From Vibrio toranzoniae (GTDB taxonomy: Bacteria; Pseudomonadota; Gammaproteobacteria; Enterobacterales; Vibrionaceae), in the NCBI RefSeq assembly GCF_024347655.1, contig NZ_AP025514.1:1860001-1924000 (forward strand): a stretch of 64,000 nt of DNA, given 5' to 3'. The position numbers and the translations under genes were made by a program. The notes beneath the pieces are model-generated. The model was not told where the DNA came from, searched no databases, and saw nothing but the letters and a program-made list of their open reading frames with translations. Positions 56,454-64,000 of this stretch are shown piece after piece; within the stretch, counting starts at the first letter, position 1; every line of letters begins with the position of its first letter.

Positions 56454-57695
56454 TTACAGAAATGAAGTATGGGGAATGACGGTAGGAAAACAGTATTGAT
56501 TTGAACCATTAAGCATTTTCTTATCTAGCTTTTCTTCTTTGTGTAGCTGGTTTAAGGCTTTGCCAACCACGTTACCTTTAGATGCATCAACTTTGAATAA
56601 GTCACAGATTTGCTTAGTCGTGAGCCATTCCCTAGCCTTGCCATGACAGGTTTCTAGTTGGTCGTTGAGCATGTTGTACCAAGTGCCTTTATCCACGTAC
56701 TTAGCCGATTCTTTTGATACCAAGGCTTGAGCGTCAGGTGAAAGCATCCAAGGGTGTTTTTGTACTAAGAATAGGTGTTTCACTTCTAACCAGAATTGGC
56801 GCAGTTTTTCCGGTTCTACCAGTGTCAACTCACCTGTCACTTGATAATCCCAACCTAATAGTTCGTTAAGTTTGTCCATATTGGTTTCAGCAATTAGTTC
56901 AATGACCGCGTAACGTGAGTTGCCTGTTTCATCCTTAAGGAAGTCTGTGCCGTTTACCGTAGCAATTAAGTTGGTTTGTCGTGACTTCTTAATATCACTT
57001 CTCGTATAAGGAGGACGAACGGTATCTTGAGCGCGTGTCACAAAGGCTTTGAGCGCGCCTTGGCAGTTTTTGGTAGAACGCTCTAGCTCCCCAAGTTCAA
57101 CTATCCACGAACGAATCACCGATAAGATGCTGTCTTTGTTATCGGGGTTTAACTCAGCCCCTTCTAAGAAGGCACTTGGCATCACGTTAGCAATACGCTC
57201 AACAAAAGCCGTCTTCTTAAAGGACTGCTCACCTTGCAGTACTGGAACGAGCTTTGATTTAAAATTAGGCACAAGCAAACATGCTACACAGCCCACTAAC
57301 CAGTGTAGCAATACGATTCTAGCCAGTTGTGGATTCTTAGCCCCTAAACAGCTTAACACTGTGTCGACTCTTGGCTGTCCGTCCCATCCTCCACCTAACC
57401 AATCCTTAATAGGATGGTAGCTATTGTCTAAGGCGATAGCGTTAAAATGGTCATCAATCGCGGGCTTAGGTAATGAATGGATAGACGCGACTGAAATCAG
57501 TTCACTTCTCACCGTATCGGGTGAGCCGATGCATTCCTTACCTTTGAAAATATCAGGCTCTAGGGTCATCTTGTTGAGCTTGGCTTCATAGCCAGAACTT
57601 TTGAGTAACGCCTTTAGGTTATCAGCCGTATTCAGCACAATGGTTTTACCGGACTCGGTGTACTTCACATGAGGGAACTCTGGCTCTTTAAGCAT
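56454..57695 (-). CDS. VapE/VirE-type P-loop ATPase (element replication)
   Basis: 413 residues. The VapE domain (about 85-330) includes LGGGWDGQPRVDTVLSCLGA, a Walker A-like QGEQSFKKTAFVERI, LSVIRSWIVELGELE and TNLIATVNGTDFLKDETG. Compared with the common GxxGxGKT loop, one glycine is replaced by lysine (SFKKT). The C-terminal 90 residues look like a winged helix. Family proteins are replication helicase/ATPases of phage satellites and islands. The ATG overlaps the end of the AlpA-like gene by 8 bp, with GAGGAG upstream. Confidence 0.75.
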   Translation of the reverse strand: MLKEPEFPHVKYTESGKTIVLNTADNLKALLKSSGYEAKLNKMTLEPDIFKGKECIGSPDTVRSELISVASIHSLPKPAIDDHFNAIALDNSYHPIKDWLGGGWDGQPRVDTVLSCLGAKNPQLARIVLLHWLVGCVACLLVPNFKSKLVPVLQGEQSFKKTAFVERIANVMPSAFLEGAELNPDNKDSILSVIRSWIVELGELERSTKNCQGALKAFVTRAQDTVRPPYTRSDIKKSRQTNLIATVNGTDFLKDETGNSRYAVIELIAETNMDKLNELLGWDYQVTGELTLVEPEKLRQFWLEVKHLFLVQKHPWMLSPDAQALVSKESAKYVDKGTWYNMLNDQLETCHGKAREWLTTKQICDLFKVDASKGNVVGKALNQLHKEEKLDKKMLNGSNQYCFPTVIPHTSFL

Positions 57696-57930
57696 GGAAG
57701 CACTCCTCTTGTGATAAGTGGTCTCGCTTAGTGTGGTTATCGAGCCAACGGTCTAGGTCTTCTTTAAGGTAACGAACCGCACGCCCAATCTTGATAAAGG
57801 GAGGCGCGTCCGTTCTGTTTTTACGTTGCCCTTCCATACGTGCTTGACGTAGAAATGAACGGCTCATGCCGATGTAAGTCGAGGTTTCTTGCTCTGTGTA
57901 AGCGCGTTTGTTTTTCTCTTGGTTTTCCAT
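57688..57930 (-). CDS. AlpA/excisionase-like DNA-binding protein
   Basis: 80 residues with a MerR-like winged helix: EQETSTYIGMSRSFLRQAR then PPFIKIGRAVRYLKEDLDRW. AlpA-type proteins regulate the integrase or act as recombination directionality factor. It is coupled to the VapE-type gene and belongs to the integration module. Confidence 0.8.
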   Translation of the reverse strand: MENQEKNKRAYTEQETSTYIGMSRSFLRQARMEGQRKNRTDAPPFIKIGRAVRYLKEDLDRWLDNHTKRDHLSQEECFHA

Positions 57931-57963
57931 ACTTTAAGTACCTTCATTGTTCGTGGAGGTACT

Positions 57964-58071
57964 ATGAAAACCTTAGAATCATTCACGGGAAGAAAGGTGG
58001 GAAGTTTTACGGGAGCTTTTATTCTCGTATGCCCTTCCTTACCTCTGACAGCATATTTTGGAAGCGTTTAA
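57964..58071 (+). CDS. Possible 35-residue protein antisense to neighbours
   Basis: ATG with a strong GGAGGT five bases upstream opens MKTLESFTGRKVGSFTGAF and ends TAYFGSV. It sits in the gap upstream of the AlpA-like gene on the opposite strand and overlaps the 3' end of the next minus-strand gene. No family is known. Confidence 0.3.
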   Translation: MKTLESFTGRKVGSFTGAFILVCPSLPLTAYFGSV

Positions 58072-58963
58072 AGGACATACCATCCGCAGTATCTTTACTA
58101 GTGTATAGACGTTCGTTATCGATGCCGTCAATAATCACATCCACATCAAACTGGTAGCGTTCTTCTCTCACATCTTCACGGATCAGATTCCAAACCTCTC
58201 TTGCTTTGGCTTGAGGGTAAAGGGTGAGTATTCGATGCTGGATCATTTTAACGGGATTGGTTTCGATGTTTGGCTTTAAGCCTTGCCCTACTTGGTTTTC
58301 CGCTGAATTTGTAACTGGCTTAGCTTGGTTAGATAACCGGTTATCGCTACGGCTTAAATCTTGCCAAGTTCGGTTAAAGGACTGGCTTAAACTCTTTGGA
58401 CAAAGCCTGATATCACTAGCTTTCAAACCTATAGGTAAGGGCGATAATTGCTTGCTACTTTCACTGATGATTTCAGTGAATGCCGACAAGAGCCCAACGA
58501 GGCTTGATACCTGTCCTTGACTGGTTTTGCCTTTGGCAATCTGCATCATGCTTTCTTGCTCTGGGTACAACGCTACCAGTTTTGGCACGATGAAAGCTAT
58601 ATTCTTGGAGCTTAAACGCTGTTCGTGGATGCCATTAAACTGACCTTTAACCGCATTCGGGAAAGCCTGGTTAATGAGTCTCGGTTTAGCATAGGCCAGT
58701 GTTGGTACGGCTTTAAACCGCGTTAACTGGCATTTACCCACTAAGACTTGCAGAGATTGCTTTTGGGTTAACTCAATAAAGCCCCGTACATGCAAACTAT
58801 AGAGCAATACGTTATGGCTATCGACTGCCGCCGCGTCTGGACAGTCAATGTTAGCGTGAAGCCTAAACACCCCACTTTCAACCGCATCAAACACTTGTTC
58901 CTTAGTGAGTAACGTTAACTTTTCCAGTTCGTTTAAGTGTATGTAATCCCTGTTATCGTCCAT
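58019..58963 (-). CDS. Element protein of unknown function
   Basis: 314 residues, soluble. The N-terminus (HLNELEKLTLLTKEQVFDAV) could be a small DNA-binding module; the centre is rich in serine and the C-terminus is charged. I do not recognise a family. It lies between the AlpA-like and integrase genes, where satellites often encode regulators or replication helpers. Confidence 0.6.
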   Translation of the reverse strand: MDDNRDYIHLNELEKLTLLTKEQVFDAVESGVFRLHANIDCPDAAAVDSHNVLLYSLHVRGFIELTQKQSLQVLVGKCQLTRFKAVPTLAYAKPRLINQAFPNAVKGQFNGIHEQRLSSKNIAFIVPKLVALYPEQESMMQIAKGKTSQGQVSSLVGLLSAFTEIISESSKQLSPLPIGLKASDIRLCPKSLSQSFNRTWQDLSRSDNRLSNQAKPVTNSAENQVGQGLKPNIETNPVKMIQHRILTLYPQAKAREVWNLIREDVREERYQFDVDVIIDGIDNERLYTSKDTADGMSFKRFQNMLSEVRKGIRE

Positions 58964-59039
58964 CTATAAATCAGTGCTCGTAACCTAGTAAATCGTTAGC
59001 TTACTGATTTGATGCTGGCAACACATCACAACGCACTCA

Positions 59040-60218
59040 CTATCCGATGAGGTTCACAGCTGCGGCTTTATGCTCTGGCGCTAGGTGCGCGTATCTGAGA
59101 GTCATCTTCAAATCAGAATGCCCTAACAGCTCACGAACTGTATTCAAATCCACGCCATTCGTCACAAGCTTACTCGCAAAGTGGTGGCGCAAATCGTGAA
59201 ACCGGAAATTAGAGATGTCCGCCTCTTTCAGCAGGCACCGCCAAGGGTATTGAATCAGAGGTGCAGAGTCTCGGTGATTAGGGGTAAACACGTAAATTTG
59301 ATTGGGGTTTTGTGCCCGCCACTGACTAAGAAGGTTAAACACGGTGTCATTAAGTGGGATACGCCTTGTCTTCTTTGACTTAGCATTTTCGGCTCTCACT
59401 GTCAGGTAACGATTTTCAAAAGACACATCTTCCCAAGACAAACTCAGTAACTCATTTTTGCGAGCACCAGTGTTTATAGCAGTAATTACAAGCGGCTTAA
59501 CAAAGTCTGAGTATAGCTTTTCACTGCCAGACGCTCTTAGCCTGTCGTTACGTTCATCAAGGGCAATAAGTAAGGCGCTTTCTTCTTCACGGGAAAGATA
59601 ACGAACGCGAGTATTATCCTCAGTGACCAGTTTCACTTTATCGAGAGAGTGAGAATCTAACAACTCCCACTCTACCGCTCTGGTGAGTGCCGCTTTGAAC
59701 GACATGAAAATACGGCTCATGGTGGCGGGCGCTCGACCTTGCTTACGTTTTTGCGTGTACCATTCTTGAATGTCACGAGCGGCAATGTCAGTGAGGCGTT
59801 TTTCACCCAAGTGAGCAAACGTATTCTTAATCGAGTTAAACGACTGGTTAGCCGTTCGAGGGTTCAAAGCCATCAAATAGTCTTGGTAATGTTCGTCAAG
59901 AAAACGGGTTAACGTCAGTCCCTCACGGGCTTCTAATTTCTTAGCTTCGTGACGACTTTCTTGTACGTCTTCCCCACTGGCGACTTGTCCTGATTTCTCT
60001 TTGGCTAAGTCTCTAGCTTGAGCGGGTGTTAATGAATTAGCCGCCCCTAAGAAATAGTTTCGCTGCTTGCCGTTAATTCGATAGTACAGGTAATACTTCA
60101 CCGTTCCTTTTGGGGAGATACGCGCATGAAAACCGCTGACTTCGGTATCGTTTAGGCGCTTATCTTCAATGGTGAGATTCTCGATAGAGCTGTTGGTGAT
60201 CTTCTGCTTTAATGCCAT
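59040..60218 (-). CDS. Phage-type tyrosine integrase
   Basis: 392 residues. An N-terminal DUF4102-like domain (LNDTEVSGFHARISPKGT) is followed by a SAM-like core-binding domain and a catalytic domain. Arg lies in NTGARKNELLSLSW, HxLRH in HDLRHHFASK, and LGHSDLKMTLRYAH gives the second His and the nucleophilic Tyr. I chose the ATG giving MALKQKITNSS; the longer frame has no support. It is not an integron IntI (no IntI-specific patch region seen). It probably integrates the element at CTGTTAAGG in attC. Confidence 0.9.
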   Translation of the reverse strand: MALKQKITNSSIENLTIEDKRLNDTEVSGFHARISPKGTVKYYLYYRINGKQRNYFLGAANSLTPAQARDLAKEKSGQVASGEDVQESRHEAKKLEAREGLTLTRFLDEHYQDYLMALNPRTANQSFNSIKNTFAHLGEKRLTDIAARDIQEWYTQKRKQGRAPATMSRIFMSFKAALTRAVEWELLDSHSLDKVKLVTEDNTRVRYLSREEESALLIALDERNDRLRASGSEKLYSDFVKPLVITAINTGARKNELLSLSWEDVSFENRYLTVRAENAKSKKTRRIPLNDTVFNLLSQWRAQNPNQIYVFTPNHRDSAPLIQYPWRCLLKEADISNFRFHDLRHHFASKLVTNGVDLNTVRELLGHSDLKMTLRYAHLAPEHKAAAVNLIG

Positions 60219-60232
60219 GACACAATCCTTAG

Positions 60233-60249
60233 TGTAGCAAATATGTAGC
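60233..60249. promoter_or_regulatory. Probable integrase arm-type site (right)
   Basis: TGTAGCAAATATGTAGC, 16 of 17 bases equal to the site at 50163. It lies 14 bp before the integrase start, so binding could also repress the integrase. Confidence 0.55.
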
Positions 60250-60381
60250 AGAAAAATTGTAACTTGAGGCATTATAGAGAACAACCATGAACCAACCAAT
60301 CATAGCTATCTTACTGTATTTATTCGGTTAATTTATCATTTTAGTTCATAGCCGTTCATTGCGTTACATTACCGAATCGCA

Positions 60382-60495
60382 CTGTTAAGGGGTGAGCAAC
60401 GCAATACCGAAGCCGCCGCAAACTACCTTAATCACTAAAACCAACGCATAGTGAAAGTGCCACGCGTTGCGAATCCCTCTTGAACAGTTTGTTAT
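60382..60495 (-). repeat. attC right fragment / element end attR
   Basis: Begins CTGTTAAGGGGTGAGCAACG and continues as a normal VCR to CAGTTTGTTAT. Together with 50075-50081 it makes one full site. Confidence 0.85.
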
Positions 60496-60499
60496 ACCG

Positions 60500-61018
60500 T
60501 TACTCACAGCTGACCCAATACCTAGCCAAAGGATTTGGGAAAACCTTACCTATAACGATTTTTTCAAACTCACCACCGTTAGCTTCTATAACACCACGCG
60601 ATGCAAAGTTATCTTCATCAGCAGTCAGTAGTGCTCGCTCGATGCCAAGAGAGGCAGCTTTCGAAAGCGCCAACTTCAGCATTAACTTACCGTTGCCCTT
60701 TCCACGATATGAGGGGGCTATATCGTAACCAATATGCCCAGCTTCTAAAGAGAGGAAATCATTGTCGATATTATGGCGAACCCGAATAGCTCCGAGGATA
60801 GACCTTGTACTATCTATCAGCCAAAAATGACTACATGGCACATAACCTTCACGTAAGTTTATACCCGCAGCTTCGTCACTCAAGCGCTGAACATATTTGG
60901 AAAAATCAATTTTACCTTCAAGGTAGTACTCAGCATTTTCAACATCGTTTTGAGCAAAGTCCTCATAGAAAGCTTCGAAAGCAGACTTAAACTCTTGCGA
61001 TGGTACAACTAACTCCAT
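60500..61018 (-). CDS. GNAT-family acetyltransferase (cassette)
   Basis: 172 residues starting MELVVPSQEFKSAFEAF. The GNAT acetyl-CoA loop is visible as YRGKGNGKLMLKLAL, preceded by the IGYDIAPS strand and followed by LLTADEDNFASRGVIEANGG. The substrate is unknown. The frame extends upstream through the neighbouring attC, but that part is only translated VCR sequence. Confidence 0.82.
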   Translation of the reverse strand: MELVVPSQEFKSAFEAFYEDFAQNDVENAEYYLEGKIDFSKYVQRLSDEAAGINLREGYVPCSHFWLIDSTRSILGAIRVRHNIDNDFLSLEAGHIGYDIAPSYRGKGNGKLMLKLALSKAASLGIERALLTADEDNFASRGVIEANGGEFEKIVIGKVFPNPLARYWVSCE

Positions 61019-61039
61019 GTAATTTTCTCCGATAAGGTA

Positions 61040-61159
61040 TAACGCAAAGCTAAGTAGTGAGCAACGTAATACGAAGCCACCGCATAACACCTTAAACACA
61101 TAAATCAACGCATAGTAAAAATGCCACACGTTGCGAATCTGCCTTAAGCGCTTTGTTAG
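61040..61159 (-). repeat. attC (VCR-type)
   Basis: TAACGCAAAGCTAAGTAGTG to GCGCTTTGTTAG. It belongs to the first of four similar gene-less cassettes. Confidence 0.9.
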
Positions 61160-61587
61160 TTTGCCACCGCGATGAAACCAGAGGTTTAGCGCCAAGTTGT
61201 TGAATTAGTTATGAAGCTACTGGCTTTAAACACAAAAGTAAAACGGACAGCTCAAAATTTAAATACAACCAACAAAACGCACTTGACTAAGAAGCGACAT
61301 ACGACAAATGACCACGGTTTGAAGCGCTTTAACTGGCAAAGGATTCATTCAATTAACCTGACAACTAAGTGTGACCAAGCCATTTGTTAGCGAAATTAGT
61401 CACCAAGACAAAGAAGACGCACTAAAGAACTAGCAACAATGTTAGAACCAGTAAGTGACTAACGCACCGCAAATGCTTCCAATACAGTGCCACCGGAAAG
61501 TTCGTGAGATTGGAAAGCGAACAGGTGAATAGCTAGAACGTAGAACATAGCTTTTAGACCACAAACGCTTCTCTGCCCTTTGCAAAC
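61160..61587 (-). repeat. Repeated gene-less cassette body, copy 1
   Basis: 428 bp, highly similar to the bodies at 61708, 62255 and 63428. Here the frame shared by the other copies (HLLVLTLLLV...) is closed by TAG, so no gene is supported. Confidence 0.8.
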
Positions 61588-61707
61588 TAACGCTAAGCTA
61601 AGTAGTGAGCAACGTAATACGAAGTCACCGCATGCCACCTTAATCACTTAAACCAACGCATACTAAAAATGCCACGCGTTGCGAATCTGTCTTAAGCGCT
61701 TTGTTAG
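61588..61707 (-). repeat. attC (VCR-type)
   Basis: TAACGCTAAGCTAAGTAGTG to GCGCTTTGTTAG. Confidence 0.9.
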
Positions 61708-62134
61708 TTTGTCACCGCGATAAAGCCAAAGGTTTAGCGCCAAGTTGCTGAATTAGCGATGAAACTACTGGCTTTGAACACAAAAGTAAAACGGGCAGCT
61801 CAGAATTTAAATACAACCGACAAAACGCACTTGGCTAAGAAGCGACATACGATAAATGGGCACGGTTTGAAGCGCTTTAACTGGCAAAGGATTCGTTCGA
61901 CCAACCTGACAACCAAGTGCGATTAAGCCATTTGTTAGCGAATCAGCCACCAAGACAAAGAAAACGCACCAACGAACTAGCAACAATGTTAGAACCAGTA
62001 AATGACTAACGCACCGCAAACGCTTCCAATATAGTGCCACCGGAAAGTTCGAGAGATTGAAAAACGAACAGGTGTAAAGCATAAAAACCGGACTAGGCTC
62101 TTAGACCACAAATGCTTTTCTGCTCCTTGCAAAC
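61708..62134 (-). repeat. Repeated gene-less cassette body, copy 2
   Basis: 427 bp. It holds an open minus-strand frame of 91 codons (61807-62082) without a good ribosome site. Comparison with other copies shows many amino-acid changes and stops, so it is probably not a gene. Confidence 0.75.
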
Positions 62135-62254
62135 TAACGCTAAGCTAAGTAGTGAGCAACGTAATACGAAGTTACCGCATAACACCTTAAACACATAAAC
62201 CAACGCATACTAAAAATACCACGCGTTGCGAATCTGCCTTAAGCGCTTTGTTAG
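62135..62254 (-). repeat. attC (VCR-type)
   Basis: TAACGCTAAGCTAAGTAGTG to GCGCTTTGTTAG. Confidence 0.9.
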
Positions 62255-62681
62255 TTTGCCACCGCGATAAAACCAAAGGTTTAGCGCCAAGGTGCTGAAT
62301 TAGCAATGAAACTACTGACTTTGAACACAAAAGTAAAACGGACAGCTCAGAAGTTAAGCCCAACCAACAAAACGCACTTGGCTAAGAAGCGACATACGAC
62401 AAACAACCACGGTTTGAAGCACTTTAACTAACAAAGGATTCGTTCGGCTAGCCTGAAAACCAAATATGACCAAGCCATTTGTTAACGAATTAGCCGCCAA
62501 GACAAAGAAAACGCACCAATGAACTAGCAACAATGTTAGAACCAGCAAATGACTAACGTACCGCAAACTCTTCCAACATAGTGCCACCGGAAAGTTCGCG
62601 AGGTTGGAAAAGGAACAGGTGAATAGCTAGGACGCAGGACAAAGCTTTTAGGCCACAAACGCTTTTCTGCCCTTTGCAAAC
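62255..62681 (-). repeat. Repeated gene-less cassette body, copy 3
   Basis: 427 bp. The equivalent open frame is 77 codons (62354-62587). No promoter or ribosome site could be recognised. Confidence 0.75.
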
Positions 62682-62804
62682 TAACGCCGCGTTAAGTGGT
62701 GAGCAGCGCCTACCACCCTACCCAAACCATTGTGCCGTAAACACTAAATTCAAAGCAAACCGAAAATGCCAAGCGTTGGGGATCCGTCTTAAACGCTTTG
62801 TTAT
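62682..62804 (-). repeat. attC (VCR-type)
   Basis: TAACGCCGCGTTAAGTGGTG to ACGCTTTGTTAT, with AATGCCAAGCGTTGGGGATC inside. Confidence 0.9.
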
Positions 62805-62811
62805 GCCGATA

Positions 62812-63280
62812 CTACCAACTACCGCACAACTGGCTCTCACAAGGGCTACCATCATTGTCACCATCAATTTTAACTCCGGGACAGTTTGACAAGTAAAACT
62901 TGGCTTCATCACAAGATACCATCTGGCTGCAATAAGTTTTACCTTGACAGTTAAAGCCCATATTTTCATATTTTGGATTTAACTTTGGCTCTATTATAAA
63001 AATATATAAAACTGCACCTAAAAAACCAACAATAAGGACAGGGAGTATAATTGAAAAAGGGTTGCTTTTTTGGGGTTCGATACCAACCAACTGTGCAATC
63101 GAAGCGCTTGGCTTAGAGGTATTCTCCGCAAATTGAAATTCTACTTTATCTCCAACTTGTGGTCGGCGAAAACCCTTTTTGAATTTGGATACATGAACAA
63201 AAAATATCACCATTGAGATTGTCGGACTTTATAAAACCAAAACCTCTATCATCAATCCAGCGAACGATTTTCCCTTTCAT
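62812..63280 (-). pseudogene. Cold-shock-like / excalibur protein gene with one-base frameshift
   Basis: From an ATG at 63280 with GGAGGATAT upstream the frame gives MKGKIVRWIDDRGFGFIKSD, a cold-shock fold N-terminus. Around 63199-63204 (A6 on + strand, T6 in the gene) the frame must shift by one base to continue as FVHVSKFKKGFRRPQVGDKVEF. A membrane helix follows (IILPVLIVGFLGAVLYIFII) and a C-terminal excalibur domain (CSQMVSCDEAKFYLSNCPG, DGDNDGSPCE). Removing one T restores an expected GDIFVHVSKF. It is a pseudogene, a phase-variable gene, a frameshifting gene or a sequencing error. Confidence 0.7.
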
Positions 63281-63306
63281 ATATCCTCCATTTTCTTATA
63301 GCGGCA

Positions 63307-63427
63307 TAACGCTAAGCTAAGTGGCTAATAAACCTGCCACCCTACCCAATTTGAACACCTTAAACACACAACTTAACCAAACCAAAAATGCCGAGCGTTT
63401 GTTAGTCCGTCTTAAGCGCTTTGTTAG
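63307..63427 (-). repeat. attC (VCR-type)
   Basis: TAACGCTAAGCTAAGTGGCT to GCGCTTTGTTAG; the inner stem is altered (GAGCGTTTGTTAGTCC). Confidence 0.85.
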
Positions 63428-63853
63428 TTTGCCACCACGATGAAGCCAAAGGCTTAGCGCCAAGGTGCTGAATTAGCTATGAAACTACTGACTTTGAACA
63501 CAAAAGTAAAACGGGCGGCTCAGAAGTTAAACCCAACTAACAAAACGCACTTGGCTAAGAAGCGACATGCGGGATATAACCACGGTTTGAAGCGCTTTAA
63601 CTGGCAAAGGATTCGTTCGACTAACCTGACAACCAAATGTGACCAAGCCATTTGTTAGCAAGTTAGTCACCAAGAAAAAGAAAACGCGCCAAAGAACTAG
63701 CGATAATGTTAGAACCAGTAAGTGACTCACTCACCACAAACACTTCCAACATAGTACCACCGGAAAGTTCGTGAGATTGAAAAACGAACAGGTGTAAAGC
63801 ATAAAACCGGACTAGGCTCTTAGACCACAAACGCTTTTCTGCTCCTTGCAAAC
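63428..63853 (-). repeat. Repeated gene-less cassette body, copy 4
   Basis: 426 bp, similar to copies 1-3 but separated from them by the cold-shock/excalibur cassette. The shared frame is broken by TGA near its start and remains open only from MSHLLVLTL (63527-63730). Confidence 0.75.
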
Positions 63854-63976
63854 TAACGCCCAATTAAGGGGTGAACAACGCCACCACCCAACCTAAAGCA
63901 TTGTATCGTAAACACTAAAGTTGAAGTAGAAGCAAAAATGCCAAGCGTTGAGAATCCCTCTTAAATTGTTTGTTAT
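63854..63976 (-). repeat. attC (VCR-type)
   Basis: TAACGCCCAATTAAGGGGTG to ATTGTTTGTTAT. The array evidently continues past the right edge of the window. Confidence 0.9.
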
Positions 63977-64000
63977 GACCGAACTTAAAGCTACTTGCTT

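Larger units (their letters stand above)
50082..60390. mobile_element. 10.3-kb integrative element inserted in an attC site
   Basis: Bounded by CTGTTAAGG at 50082-50090 and 60382-60390, wider match CGC[C/A]CTGTTAAGG. Removing the interval joins TAACGCCCTGTTAAGG to GGTGAGCAACGC and rebuilds a complete VCR-type attC. No attC site lies inside. Contents: EamA transporter, Crp-like regulator, KAP NTPase, small membrane protein, YegP-like protein, split CoiA-like gene, VapE-type ATPase, AlpA-like regulator, an unknown protein and a tyrosine integrase at the right end. This resembles phage-satellite or P4-like islands of vibrios. Confidence 0.8.

Noticed and set aside
59040..60218. Tyrosine recombinase as the integron integrase
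   Set aside because: It has the DUF4102-type N-terminus of phage and island integrases and sits at the end of the inserted element, facing an attC-derived att site.
61019..61195. N-terminal extension of the acetyltransferase resembling DUF3265 (TKRLRQIRNVWHFYYAL)
   Set aside because: This is the attC site read in frame. The same words appear wherever a VCR is translated, so it is not a protein domain.
61807..62082. 91-codon frame in gene-less cassette copy 2 as a real gene
   Set aside because: The equivalent frame is closed by stops in two of four copies and changes look unconstrained.
62718..62969. Frame ending TKRLRRIPNAWHF across the attC at 62682
   Set aside because: Same attC translation artefact, overlapping the cold-shock/excalibur gene.
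1..64000. tRNA, rRNA or CRISPR loci
   Set aside because: I saw no cloverleaf-like tRNA genes, rRNA or spaced direct-repeat arrays. The only regular repeats are attC sites, the cassette copies and the CTAAACA tract.

Overview
The window looks like a Vibrio chromosome, and the evidence is mixed gene order and gene family. It carries the vibrio blocks serC - sensor kinase/response regulator - tfoX - HDOD - panP - hexR - grxA - ybjL, psrA-fadE-fabV with a sigma-E type small RNA beside psrA, and bcr-rsuA-radD-two-component system-rplY. From about 45 kb it runs into a superintegron cassette array with VCR-type attC sites. The species cannot be fixed from sequence reading alone.

Layout. Bases 1-44,150 are ordinary core chromosome. 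They hold a 5'-truncated nucleotidyltransferase plus a DnaQ-like exonuclease, serC, a DUF945 protein, and an overlapping kinase/receiver pair. Next come the competence regulator tfoX, an HDOD protein, a lysO-type exporter, the PLP aspartate decarboxylase panP, hexR, grxA and a YbjL-type transporter. The fatty-acid cluster fabV, fadE and psrA follows, then a probable vrrA small RNA. A retention-module adhesin is divergent from a TolC/OmpA pair. After that are nhaA, an AttH/FtsX-type ABC operon, a MATE pump, a ybjT-like gene, bcr with a coupled DUF2913 gene, rsuA, radD, a PepSY/two-component operon and rplY.

Bases 44,150-64,000 are accessory. All attC sites point the same way, with R'' on the left and R' on the right of the + strand, so the array is read on the minus strand. 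The window therefore shows the distal end of the array, and the integron integrase is expected beyond the right edge; none is present here. Cassette genes are mostly small membrane proteins, enzymes of unknown substrate and a lipoprotein. Several have stop codons lying inside the attC site. One cassette carries its gene backwards with what looks like its own upstream region.

One attC site is split by a 10.3-kb integrative element (about 50,082-60,390). Its left piece ends and its right piece begins at the shared core CTGTTAAGG. Joining the two pieces rebuilds a normal VCR. The element has a phage-type tyrosine integrase at its right end, an AlpA-like regulator, a VapE-type ATPase, a large inverted repeat behind vapE, and a CoiA-like gene split by a stop codon. 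Its cargo is a KAP P-loop NTPase, an EamA transporter with a Crp-like regulator, a YegP-like protein and a second copy of the reversed cassette gene. This is the layout of a small phage-satellite-like island that used a superintegron attC site as its landing site.

To the right, four nearly identical 547-548 bp cassettes without a convincing gene are interrupted by a cold-shock/excalibur cassette that carries an apparent one-base frameshift in an A6 run.
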